Below are positions 48,937 to 57,563 of a stretch of DNA of 64,000 bases, one piece after another (position 1 is the first letter of the stretch; each line of letters begins with the position of its first letter). A program made the translations under genes and the position numbers. The stretch comes from Kalmanozyma brasiliensis GHG001 (taxonomy: Eukaryota; Basidiomycota; Ustilaginomycetes; Ustilaginales), in NCBI RefSeq assembly GCF_000497045.1, contig NW_015961958.1, positions 124,001-188,000 on the forward strand, written 5' to 3'. The notes under the pieces were generated by a model that worked only from the letters and a program-made list of their open reading frames with translations, was not told where the DNA came from and made no database searches.

Positions 48937-50363
48937 TTAGCGCTTGGCCTCCTTCAATCGGCTCTTGAACTGGTTGAGCCTCTTGTGGTTGGCCATCCTA
49001 GCGTCGTGGTTCGAGTCGCTGCGCTGACCTGCGGTGGACTGAGGTGCGACTCTGAAGCCGGACGTGACAGCCTGTGGGATGCCGACGTTGCGTCTGCCGG
49101 TATCGACCACCCCCTGGATTGGCACGTTGGCGCGCTGCGAGAGCAGATCCCGGTTCCATTCTGCCGAGGCGACGTGACGGTCGCGGTACGACGAGGAGCG
49201 CTTGAGCACCGGGCGCGACCACACCTCTGCAATCACAAAGTAACGAGAGGCTGGTCAGCATTCAACGCCACAATGCAGGAAGGGGAAGGGAGGGATGAGG
49301 TGGACTTACCAATGAGATACTCGGCAGAACGCTTGATCTTGGGCTCGACGCGCGAACACATGCTGTAGAAGACAACCACCTTGCCGAGACCACTCATCTT
49401 GAGCGAGATCGTGTCGATGGTCATGCGCTCCAGGATCTGGAAGAATTGGTGCTGGATGTTGAGCGCGGGCAGCGATTTGTCCGGCAGAGGCTCGAGCCAG
49501 CGCTTGACGCCTTCGAGCAGATTGTTGTCCAGGATCGACTGCTGCAGGTGGTTCCTGTGGGGAGCAGCGGAGCGAAGAGTCAAAGTGAGGTATTGTTGCG
49601 TCAGTATGGTCGTGAAGTGGTGGAAGCTAGCGAAGTGAAAGGGCGCTGGAACGTACTTCTGCAACGTAGCAACCACCTTGGGCAGCAACTTCAACTTGTT
49701 CGTCGCCGGCTTCTTGAGACGATTCGCCTCCTCGTCGTCGTCCGCAGCTGCGACCATCTCCCGTCTCAGACCAGCGACCTCTTCGTCAGCGAGCAGATCC
49801 AGATCGTCCTCACCGGCCCTCTTGCGCGGCGCCTTCTTTTTGCCCGCCCTCAGCGCCTCGTCGATCATCCTGTCCGTCCTCGCTCTTCGCACCTCGGCCT
49901 CGGTCATGTTGGCATACGGGTCCTCTTCCTCCTCTTGCTCCATCTCGCCCTCGCCTACCTCGCGTCTTGCGGCGGGCTCATCAGGACTGTGCATTCGCTT
50001 CTTCTTCTTCTTTCGGATAATGGCGGCGTCGGGGTCGTCGGCGTTGCTCGCATCACGCGCCTCGCGCTTGCGGAAGCTCGGCATGTCACCCTCATCTTCG
50101 TCGTCATCCTCGTCGAAGATCGCTGCTGTGCGTGCTGCCGCTGCGGTATCTTCGCCACGAACGACTTCTGTGAGATGATCAGGATCGGTGGGTGGGATGG
50201 CGTCGATGTCTTCCGCTCCCTCTTCTGGTGCTGACGGGGCATCGTCGGCTTCGCTCTCTTCGTTAGCGAGCTCGGATGCTTCTGTGATGCCAGGCTGGTC
50301 GAGCTCGGCGAGTGCAGCCTCGGGCTGCTGTGGAGACTGCGGTGGCTGCTCTTCGTCCGCCAT
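48937..50363 (-). CDS. IWS1: Transcription elongation factor Iws1/Spn1 (three exons)
   Basis: Coding exons on the minus strand are 50363-49657, 49554-49310 and 49226-48937, giving 413 residues. The protein partners with Spt6 on elongating RNA polymerase II in the nucleus. An acidic N-terminal half ([20 protein letters not shown], long Asp/Glu runs, [12 protein letters not shown]) precedes the TFIIS-N/LW domain: [12 protein letters not shown] joined to [60 protein letters not shown]. The last exon reads [20 protein letters not shown] and [10 protein letters not shown], the family's C-terminal signature. Both junctions restore the known family sequence without gap, which fixes the splice sites. 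Reading straight through gives non-family residues and an early stop. Confidence 0.92.
49227..49309 (-). other. IWS1 intron 2
   Basis: An 83-nt intron with donor gtaagt and acceptor attgcag. It lies one base into a Glu codon and joins SAEYLI to EVWSRPVLK. Confidence 0.88.
49555..49656 (-). other. IWS1 intron 1
   Basis: A 102-nt intron. On the coding strand the donor is gtacgt and the acceptor cccacag. It splits the Lys codon of TLQK after two bases and joins it to NHLQQS, matching the conserved family sequence. Confidence 0.85.
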
Positions 50364-50682
50364 CTTGCTGTGATGAGAGAAAGAGGGAGTGGTGAGTTGA
50401 TGAGATGGGTGGAGCAATGCGCGAGACGAGAAGAAGCTCGAGCCGAGTCGAGTTGGCGGCCCCTGAATGTATGTTCGATTGACTTGGACACAAAGCGAAT
50501 GTAACATGTTTATAAAAATTCAACGTGAGCATTCTCTGATCGCCTCAAAGCCCTCAGCACGCTGCGCTCGGCGGACGAACTTCCCACGCCTGTCAGCGCA
50601 TTTCTGACAGCGACTAACTCAAAGCACAGACGGTGAGAGCAATTGATGGTTCCGTTGGCCTTTGGCAAGAGCACCTGTTGCC
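50364..50682. promoter_or_regulatory. Upstream region of IWS1
   Basis: A 319-bp spacer between the CMC4 stop and the IWS1 start, both on the minus strand. A TATA-like sequence reads tttttataaac on the minus strand near 50511-50521, about 150 bp upstream of the IWS1 start. No gene is present. Confidence 0.45.
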
Positions 50683-50973
50683 TCAGCGCATCTTGGTTTC
50701 AAGCAACGACCCGCCCGCCCCACCTTTCCCCTCCTGCTCCATCTTTCGTATCCTCCTGTCTACCACCGAGGGAATGGGACAGCTATCCGCCTCGGCATCC
50801 TTGCCGCGCTGCTGGTAGAATTTGGCGCAGCAGCGGTAGAGATCGTCGATGAGATACTCGCACTTGGCCTGGTCGAAGCCGGACTTCTGCAGACACGACT
50901 GGATCGCGCACGCTCTAGGATAGCACGGGTTCGGGTGCTCCGGATCGAGCTCGTTGGGTTTGGACGCAGGCAT
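50683..50973 (-). CDS. CMC4: Cx9C mitochondrial protein Cmc4
   Basis: A 96-residue homologue of Cmc4 (MTCP1NB/p8 in animals), a small coiled-coil-helix-coiled-coil-helix protein of the mitochondrial intermembrane space that is oxidised and trapped by Mia40. Cysteines at residues 17, 22, 27, 38, 48 and 49, in the frame ACAIQSCLQKSGFD and CEYLIDDLYRCCAKFY, line up with yeast Cmc4 (CAIQDCL, LYICCSKFY, then GKD and CPLPS; here GKDAEADSCPIPS). Spacings are CX10C and CX9C. There is no presequence, as expected of Mia40 substrates. The tail is basic and Gly-rich. The start at 50973 is the only sensible ATG. Confidence 0.92.
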   Translation of the reverse strand: MPASKPNELDPEHPNPCYPRACAIQSCLQKSGFDQAKCEYLIDDLYRCCAKFYQQRGKDAEADSCPIPSVVDRRIRKMEQEGKGGAGGSLLETKMR

Positions 50974-51482
50974 GGCGCTGTGACTGTGGCCGAGGGAGGC
51001 TGTGCAGGATCACGGGAGGCGCGTGACTGCTTCGAGTGCGGACTCGGCTAGTCCGACGTGGAGTTCGAAGGTGACTCTTGCGCTGACGCTGCCAGCGGAA
51101 TGCTTCCGTCGGCGATGTGATGGTAGTGGCAGAGGGTCGGAGTGCCGATGGAGGCGTGAGAACCAAAAGATGCAGCGAAGGTGATGAGTGTGAGTCAAGG
51201 ATGTTCGCACGCCGTGATGGTGGAAAGGTTGAGGCTGCCAGGTGGAGGTTGAGCCTTTTTGCGGCCTCATTTGGCCTGCTTTATTTGGCGTATGACTTCT
51301 CCGCTTGAGTCATGTTGCATAACGACTGGCGTCCCGGGAGCAGCTCAACTTCATTGCTGCTGTGGCGGGGCGTCTCCTCTGATCTGGGGCTGAGTCGTTG
51401 AGCGCAAGTTATGCATGCCCCTCTGGTATAAGAGCGCGGCAATCGAGAGCTGGCAACGTTCGTAACCATCCTTTCCTCATCG
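50974..51482. promoter_or_regulatory. Divergent region between CMC4 and the first cluster gene
   Basis: A 509-bp spacer between CMC4 (minus) and the first gene of the tandem cluster (plus). It holds a TATA-like tataagagcg at 51427, 56 bp before the cluster gene start. This is the left boundary of the unusual 51-60 kb segment. Confidence 0.45.
51427..51433 (+). promoter_or_regulatory. TATA-like element before the first cluster gene
   Basis: tataaga at 51427-51433, 56 bp upstream of the ATG at 51483. Plausible by position only. Confidence 0.3.
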
Positions 51483-52688
51483 ATGCGCTTAGCGGCAACT
51501 ATGTCTGCCGAATTTGGCTCGGCCAGCGCAGCAGCGAAAAGTCCTTCGGAGCAGTCAAATTGGCTCTTCGGCTCACTTCGATACCAGTACTCGGCAGCCA
51601 AACAGACGTCGTTGTCGCAACGCGCAGAAAGCGTCGTAGGACGCGAAGAGAGGGATACTGTCGGATCCGCAGACGGTGGAACAAGCGTACCTGATCGCCA
51701 CGATGGTCTGTTGCCCACTCGTCCGTCCTCTTCCACGTCGCAGCAAGACCCCAGCGAGGCAGTGGGCTATCTCTGCAGCTCGACTCTGCCGACCTCGAGT
51801 GTCACACACGTCTCTACGCCTCTGAATCCTTGCGCCTCCTCTTTCGACCTATTGTCCTTGTCGACATTGAGCATCCAGGCCACTTCGTCTGGCCAAAGCG
51901 AGGATGGTCGCTCACTTCTCAACCCAAACAATACCAGCAGCTCGCATTCATCAGATCCGAGACTTACGTATGGGTCATTGGACATTCATCTTTCTCCTCC
52001 GCCAGTCGGTCCAGGCGCAGAAGCTCAGCGCAGCGGCGAAAATGTTTTCAACACGCGCCTGGAGTACCTACGAAGCCTTCGAGCCCAGCCGCCTCAAGGG
52101 CAATGGCGAGATCCCTACTTCATCTTTGCACGGCTCGGAAAGATGGAAAAGATGTCGGCGCTGGTCGTCACGGCGAACAAGCACATGACGCAGTCGCTCA
52201 TTTCCGAATCGCTCGCCGACCGAATGTTCAAGGCAAGGGACGGCTGGAAAGAAGGCTGGAAGAAGAAGGACGACCGATGGATCCTCATCGACCTGTCTTG
52301 GCCGTTTGATGCTGCCTCGCAGACACTTCGAGATGACGGCAGCCTCGTCTGCTTCGAGTCAAAGCGCGTCCGCTTCCTGATCGTGCCCCACCGGGAGATG
52401 AAGAAGGGCATCATTCTAGCCAAAGACGTGCTCGAAGATCAAAGGCTTCGAGTAACAAAGGGGTCTCATCAAACCTATCTCGGCGCCGACGGCAAACGAG
52501 AAGAGGGCGTTCTTCTGCACGGCTTTCAGGTGAACATCCTCAACGCAGCCGCGTCAGACAGGCCTTTCGAACGACTCTGTCGCCTCGCCGAATTCGCCGC
52601 GACGCGCAAACCGAAGAAGAACGAGAATTTACTCTTTCGCCAGCAGATCCAGGATGAGGTGCGACGCAACCATTTGCAGATCAGGTGA
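51483..52688 (+). CDS. Cluster gene 1: protein with unrecognised five-motif domain
   Basis: A 401-residue protein I do not recognise. The first 190 residues are Ser/Thr/Pro-rich and probably disordered. Residues about 192-365 form a domain shared with the next two genes. In order it has LEYLRSLRAQPPQG, PYFIFARLG, QSLISESLADRMF, WILIDLSWPFD, VRFLIVPHREMKKGIIL and RPFERLCRLAEF. Charged and aromatic residues at fixed places suggest a folded domain. I see no signal peptide, membrane helix or classical enzyme motif. It lacks the N-terminal coiled coil and the acidic tail of the other two, so it is a shorter architecture. Start 51483 or the in-frame ATG at 51501. Seen: shared motifs. Inferred: common origin. 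Function unknown. Confidence 0.8.
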   Translation: MRLAATMSAEFGSASAAAKSPSEQSNWLFGSLRYQYSAAKQTSLSQRAESVVGREERDTVGSADGGTSVPDRHDGLLPTRPSSSTSQQDPSEAVGYLCSSTLPTSSVTHVSTPLNPCASSFDLLSLSTLSIQATSSGQSEDGRSLLNPNNTSSSHSSDPRLTYGSLDIHLSPPPVGPGAEAQRSGENVFNTRLEYLRSLRAQPPQGQWRDPYFIFARLGKMEKMSALVVTANKHMTQSLISESLADRMFKARDGWKEGWKKKDDRWILIDLSWPFDAASQTLRDDGSLVCFESKRVRFLIVPHREMKKGIILAKDVLEDQRLRVTKGSHQTYLGADGKREEGVLLHGFQVNILNAAASDRPFERLCRLAEFAATRKPKKNENLLFRQQIQDEVRRNHLQIR

Positions 52689-53435
52689 TATAGCCCTGAC
52701 ATCCGTCTGCCTCAAACTCCATTTCCGTAGCCATCATTTCAGCAGCTCTAGGCATTGCGGACTGTGAAAGAGCGCCCTCTGGCCTCATGCATCTGCACTG
52801 CAATCAGACAGGTTCAAGGCTGAGTCGACTGCGCAGACTAATGTGGGCGGTGGGCGTGTGACTGCTGCGCAAGCGTGAGGTTGCTGCGTCCTTGAATCTT
52901 TTGTTTGGGCCAACTCAGACAAAGGGAAGGGTGATTTCGAGTGAAAATTGTGCCTCAGTTCAAATTCACTTGCGTCGATCCATTGTCTCGCTGTGTGTGG
53001 GTCCAAGCTTCGGTTGCGGCATAGAACAATGGCGACTCGTCCTCGCAGGGGCTAAGTCATCTGTGCCTCGGAAATTTGTCTTACTGTATGACAGCGGTCA
53101 TCACGCGGCTTGACTGAGCCGAGCGCACACTAACGCAGACACGACACCCAAGAGCAACCTGCAGAAAATTAAAGCTCTCCTTTGCCCGTGCAGATCTTCC
53201 CACTCGTCACTTGACCTCGACAATCGCCGTCAGTCATCTCACGCATTCACCTTCCAGCACATGCTCGCTCCTTGTGTCGCCGGCTAGCTGAGTTAGCCGA
53301 CATCAAAAGGATACAAGAGGGCGAGTCTTCGACGCAGGTAACTCTCTTTCGCTCATCCACCTGTCGTTACACGTCTCCACTCGAGCGCCACCTTCGTTTG
53401 AACTCGACCCATCTCAAGCGACCCTGCATCTCAGG
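52689..53435. other. Intergenic region between cluster genes 1 and 2
   Basis: A 747-bp spacer between same-strand cluster genes. It contains a 12-bp sequence (gtgggtccaagc, 52997-53008) also found upstream of cluster gene 3, and a small inverted repeat (cggcta ... tagccg, 53281-53299). No gene is supported. Confidence 0.4.
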
Positions 53436-56400
53436 ATGGAAGGTATACCTGGCTCAGGCGCTCCGTCGCCGACGCCGCCATCAATCGCAGCGACGGCTCA
53501 GATCCAGCAGGCATTCCCATCTTTCGCCCAAGTCTACGAAGCGTTCAGCGGTCCAGCAAGTGTCGAGACTGGCCAAAGGACAGACACATCAATTCAGCGA
53601 CTCGAAAGCGAGCAGACTCAAACTCGAGCATCTTTGCGGTCCACGCAAGAGGCGCTATCGGCCATTGGACGCGATGTCGCGACCTGCAATGCTTCCCATC
53701 ACGAACTGCAGAGGACAATCAGCAGGCAAGCCAGCCACATTGCAACTCTCGAAAGGGTCGTTGGAGGGCTCAGAACAGAGCTCACACAACATCTTGGACG
53801 TATCCGCCACACCTTGTCCCAATTCGAGAGTCGCGTCGCCAGCGCTCACACTCAGCTCGACGAACGCGTCAACTACCAACTCGGACAGCAAACAGCCAAG
53901 ATTGACGCGTTCCAGACTCGCTTCGTTGCACCTCTCTTCGCCAGCATGCACCAAACGCTCATGATGGAGGCAATCGGCTCGCGATCCGCGGCCGTTCCGT
54001 CTTCACAGCCAGCTTCTGAACAGACTGTCGTGCTAATCCCGACAGAGTCTATGCAGCAGCAGACTTCCAAGCACGCCGTCTCTGACTGCGTCATGAAGGA
54101 TACGACCTCAATCCCTGGCCCAAGTCGATCACAGTCCGCTGATTCCGACACACCGCTGGCAGAAGTCCACATGGCACAATTGGCTGGGCCTTCCGTCGCT
54201 CGAGCGGCTGAACAGGGCTCCGAGGCTCAGAACCTCACCACAACCACTGCCGTGCCCATTAGCGAGTCTCGTGGCCAGGCAACATCGCAGTCAGCTCGTG
54301 TGACGCACGATGCGTCTCCAGCCCCGGAAGCCGATTCCACGAGACAGCCGAATGACCAATCGAAAGCGATTGCTGAGCCATCGGTCCTCCCAGCACAATC
54401 CCTGGAAGCTCGCGAACTCATCGCACTCAATCGGATTCATCCTCTTCCCTCGCCGTCTCCATCTCTGTCGCCGAGTTCTCGGCATAGCTCGGCTCCAACG
54501 ACGTCTCTTACGTTTCAAAGCTCGTCTCTTGCGCTTGCGGCCATCTCACAGGACAAACCTACGACGCCTTCAGCACATGATGTAGCTGATGGTGCAGATG
54601 CAGCCGATCCAGGCCTCAAGAGGAAGCGTACTCCTTCGATCGAATGTGTGGGAGTGCAGATGGCAAAGAAGCTCATTAGAAACGAACGGCTCAGGGGGAC
54701 AGCTGCTTCGACGTCGACGGTAAATGAGCGGGCAGGTCAAAGTCCTGATGCTCCTTCGACGACAGCCGCCGACACTGCGTCCTCCTTTCCTGCATGGCAC
54801 ACAGCTGCGCGTACCAAGACTTTTGCAACAGGCGCGGTGCCTGGCAGTGTCGCTTCGAATATTGACTTAGCTCGAGCAAGATGTGTCACACAAGACCCCC
54901 GACGTACACCAAGCACACCGTCAGCAACGTCAGTCCCAACAACGCAGTCGAAAGCTCCGGTACAATCAAGGAAAGCACAGAGCACTGACACAGCGCAGAC
55001 AAGCCAGGTTACGGCACAGTCGAATCAGCTCCAAAAGCATTCGGGCTCTTCGAGCAAAACATCGGCATCCTCATCTGAGCATGCGGACAAAGAGACCGGG
55101 CCCAGCCTCTCTGCAAATCTAACCACATCTCGAGATGCTTCCTCATCCGCGAGACCTAACAGTGCACAAAGAGCGGGACAGCCCCTGCAGGAAGCGCAGA
55201 CATCGAACGAACTATCTTCGCCAAGATCCATCTTGGGCGAGCTGGAATTGTCCGGGCCGGCACTCAATGCGAAACCTGCATCGTCGCAACATATCTCAAA
55301 CAAAAGCACAGCGAAGAACGTGCCTGCTTGCGGGCCTCAGCACCAGGAAGGCGTCACCAAGAAAGCCGAGACGGAGATCGCGAGCACAAGTAGGTCGGAA
55401 GTGACCCTCGAATTGATTGGAGAGCAACTACTGGAGCTGCAGCAGCTGCAGATACAGCGAGCTAGGGCCAAGACGGTCTGTCCGCCGCCAGCGAAGCCGA
55501 AATCAACAGAACAAGCTAATGTTGCCATTTCGGAGCATGGAGTTCCGGCTGAAGGAATTCAGGTCTTTGATGCATCGAGAAAGCAGCCAAAAACCTTCGC
55601 CTCTCTCGCTCGAGAGCCTCAAGAGCATGTTCCAAGCACGAACAAGCTGGTGACATCCGACACACGTTCGCAGGCTCGGGACCAGCTAGATTATTCGCTG
55701 TCATCCGAAAATTCTGATCAGTTTTCTTGCCGTCTGCGGGATCATGAGGGCTCCTCAACGCGCCAACATCAAGGACGAATCGAACGGGCCCCAGGACAGA
55801 GTCGAATTGATTGGCTAGCCTCCCTCAAGGACTCGCCACCGAGAGGCGGGCACGACCAGCCCTACTTTATTTGGGCATGGCTCGGTCCCGTGAAGAAGTC
55901 GATCTCGGATCTGAGCGATGCGGCGTCTGTCCTCATCGCGCCGAACGACTTGGTGGTAGAATCTCTGATCGCGGAGAGCCTTGCCAGCGACTTGATCCGA
56001 GGCAAACGCGCTAATATACTGGATTCTGGAGGCTCAAGTCAATGGCTCGAGCTCGACCTCTCATGGCTCTATGACAGGCAATGCGCCAAAGCCGGACAGG
56101 GAAAGAGGTGTGATGTCACCCATGTGCGGTTCTTGATCGTGCCGACCAAACACATGCCGACCGGAATCTCGTTGGGCAGCGGCGAAATGCGCAGGCTGCA
56201 GCTCGAAATTGTGCCGGGACCCAAGGGGTCAAGACCTCATCTGTGTGCAGCCGGTACTCATCAGCCTTACCGCAGCCTAATGGAGTTGCGTGGCGTCGAT
56301 CGTCATCTGCATTCTCCAAAGCCCTTCGAGAGGCTTTGCACGCTAGCTGGAGAGGCTGTTCGGGTGCAATTCCGAAATGGCGTCTCAAAAAGCGCTGAGC

Positions 56401-56891
56401 CTTATCGAACTGGATCGCGCGACGGGATCGACTTCTGGCAAGACAGTCGCAAGTCGCACGTCACCGCACCGAAGACTCCTCCTCGCGACCATGGACGCAT
56501 TGGGACGATGGCTGGGACAAGTACTTCTTCGGAGGCACCAAGATGGCCACGCAGGCCATCTGAAGCCAATACGAACGCAAGCACTGAGGCCTCTTCCGGA
56601 CAAAGAGGAGGAGTGGCCGAGACCGGATCAGCTGCCCCGTCTCAGAGAACCCATCGCAGGGACACACCGCATCCGGCCCCTGTCACACGCGATGAGGCGC
56701 AAATGTTGAGAGCCCGATGGGAAACAGAGCGCGAGAAACCACCGCAAACGACGATCGGTGCCCCCGAGCGGCCAACGCTTGCCGACAGGCTCGGCACGAT
56801 GCTCGACAGCGGTTCGCCCCTGACCGATACTGGCTCGCCGGCGTTTGAAGCGCCCGAAGAGGAAGAAGTGGACGAGCTGGCTGACGAGTAG
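53436..56891 (+). CDS. Cluster gene 2: 1151-residue coiled-coil protein with the five-motif domain
   Basis: A 1151-residue protein I do not recognise, clearly a full-length paralogue of the next gene. The N-terminus (PSIAATAQIQQAFPSFAQVY) matches its neighbour. Residues about 55-150 look like a coiled coil (LQRTISRQASHIATLERVVG, then FESRVASAHTQLDERVNYQL, QQTAKIDAFQTRFVAPLF). A Ser/Pro linker with LPSPSPSLSP leads to a basic motif KRKRTPSIECVGVQMAKK at about 394. Some 330 low-complexity residues, absent from its neighbour, follow. The shared domain is at about 790-970: WLASLKDSPPRGG, PYFIWAWLG, ESLIAESLASDLI, WLELDLSWLYD, VRFLIVPTKHMPTGISL, KPFERLCTLAGE. The tail has TPHPAPVT, RARWETEREK and EEEEVDELADE. 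No signal peptide; nuclear or cytoplasmic location is a guess from the basic motif. Confidence 0.82.
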   Translation: MEGIPGSGAPSPTPPSIAATAQIQQAFPSFAQVYEAFSGPASVETGQRTDTSIQRLESEQTQTRASLRSTQEALSAIGRDVATCNASHHELQRTISRQASHIATLERVVGGLRTELTQHLGRIRHTLSQFESRVASAHTQLDERVNYQLGQQTAKIDAFQTRFVAPLFASMHQTLMMEAIGSRSAAVPSSQPASEQTVVLIPTESMQQQTSKHAVSDCVMKDTTSIPGPSRSQSADSDTPLAEVHMAQLAGPSVARAAEQGSEAQNLTTTTAVPISESRGQATSQSARVTHDASPAPEADSTRQPNDQSKAIAEPSVLPAQSLEARELIALNRIHPLPSPSPSLSPSSRHSSAPTTSLTFQSSSLALAAISQDKPTTPSAHDVADGADAADPGLKRKRTPSIECVGVQMAKKLIRNERLRGTAASTSTVNERAGQSPDAPSTTAADTASSFPAWHTAARTKTFATGAVPGSVASNIDLARARCVTQDPRRTPSTPSATSVPTTQSKAPVQSRKAQSTDTAQTSQVTAQSNQLQKHSGSSSKTSASSSEHADKETGPSLSANLTTSRDASSSARPNSAQRAGQPLQEAQTSNELSSPRSILGELELSGPALNAKPASSQHISNKSTAKNVPACGPQHQEGVTKKAETEIASTSRSEVTLELIGEQLLELQQLQIQRARAKTVCPPPAKPKSTEQANVAISEHGVPAEGIQVFDASRKQPKTFASLAREPQEHVPSTNKLVTSDTRSQARDQLDYSLSSENSDQFSCRLRDHEGSSTRQHQGRIERAPGQSRIDWLASLKDSPPRGGHDQPYFIWAWLGPVKKSISDLSDAASVLIAPNDLVVESLIAESLASDLIRGKRANILDSGGSSQWLELDLSWLYDRQCAKAGQGKRCDVTHVRFLIVPTKHMPTGISLGSGEMRRLQLEIVPGPKGSRPHLCAAGTHQPYRSLMELRGVDRHLHSPKPFERLCTLAGEAVRVQFRNGVSKSAEPYRTGSRDGIDFWQDSRKSHVTAPKTPPRDHGRIGTMAGTSTSSEAPRWPRRPSEANTNASTEASSGQRGGVAETGSAAPSQRTHRRDTPHPAPVTRDEAQMLRARWETEREKPPQTTIGAPERPTLADRLGTMLDSGSPLTDTGSPAFEAPEEEEVDELADE

Positions 56892-57563
56892 CGGAATGAG
56901 AAGCGTCCACTGAACTGGGCTCGGCAGAAAGCACGAATCGTGTGGTCGAACCTTCAGATCACCAATGCCTATTGGTGATCACTCTCCGGAGTAAGGAAAC
57001 ATGATGCTTGAAGCCACCTTTCACGAAGCTCATATTGTGCCCTTAGTGTACACAGCGCGGCTCCGCCTCATTCATTTGCTGTGCAATACTCTCTCTGCGT
57101 TCAAAGAGGCTCATAGACCGTGTCGGCTGCGAAAAGCGAAGTGGGCTTCCGTTTGGTAGCCCACGTCGAATCTTTGATGAGAGTGTATGCACGCTCGAGA
57201 CTTCATAGTGACGCGGGTGGAGATCCGAGAACAAAGGGCAAGCAACTTTGCACTTCTCGCTTGATCGCTTCGCGTCAAACCTCATGCATGTGGCCGTGGG
57301 TCCAAGCGCTTCTTCACGTCTTGCACTCAAGGCGTCACATTCTTGCTGTAAGTCCTCTGCTCATCCGCAGTATTCTGTGAATCAATCGCACGCACTTTCC
57401 CTTTGCCGCTGTCTACTTTCGTCTTCGAAACGCGGAAAGTAAAAGAAGGTTAGATTGAACTGAGCTCGACTCCTCTTCATTCCTCCACTCGTCGTCACAC
57501 ATCTGACTTCGACCACCTTGTCCATCCGGTGACGACTTATCTCATCGTGACCTTCGTGAGAAG
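56892..57563. other. Intergenic region between cluster genes 2 and 3
   Basis: A 672-bp spacer. It has a perfect 10-bp inverted repeat 66 bp after the stop of gene 2, and the same 12-bp sequence as the previous spacer at 57296-57307, 257 bp before gene 3. No gene is supported. Confidence 0.4.
56957..56980. repeat. Perfect 10-bp inverted repeat, 4-nt loop
   Basis: gatcaccaat and attggtgatc separated by gcct, 66 bp after the stop of cluster gene 2. It would form a short hairpin in the mRNA tail; each arm also contains a CCAAT core. Confidence 0.85.

Noticed and set aside
49446..50234. 262-residue plus-strand frame opposite IWS1
   Set aside because: Antisense to exons and an intron of IWS1; no motif.
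53281..53299. Small inverted repeat cggcta ... tagccg upstream of cluster gene 2
   Set aside because: Six-bp arms with a 7-nt loop; too short to distinguish from chance.
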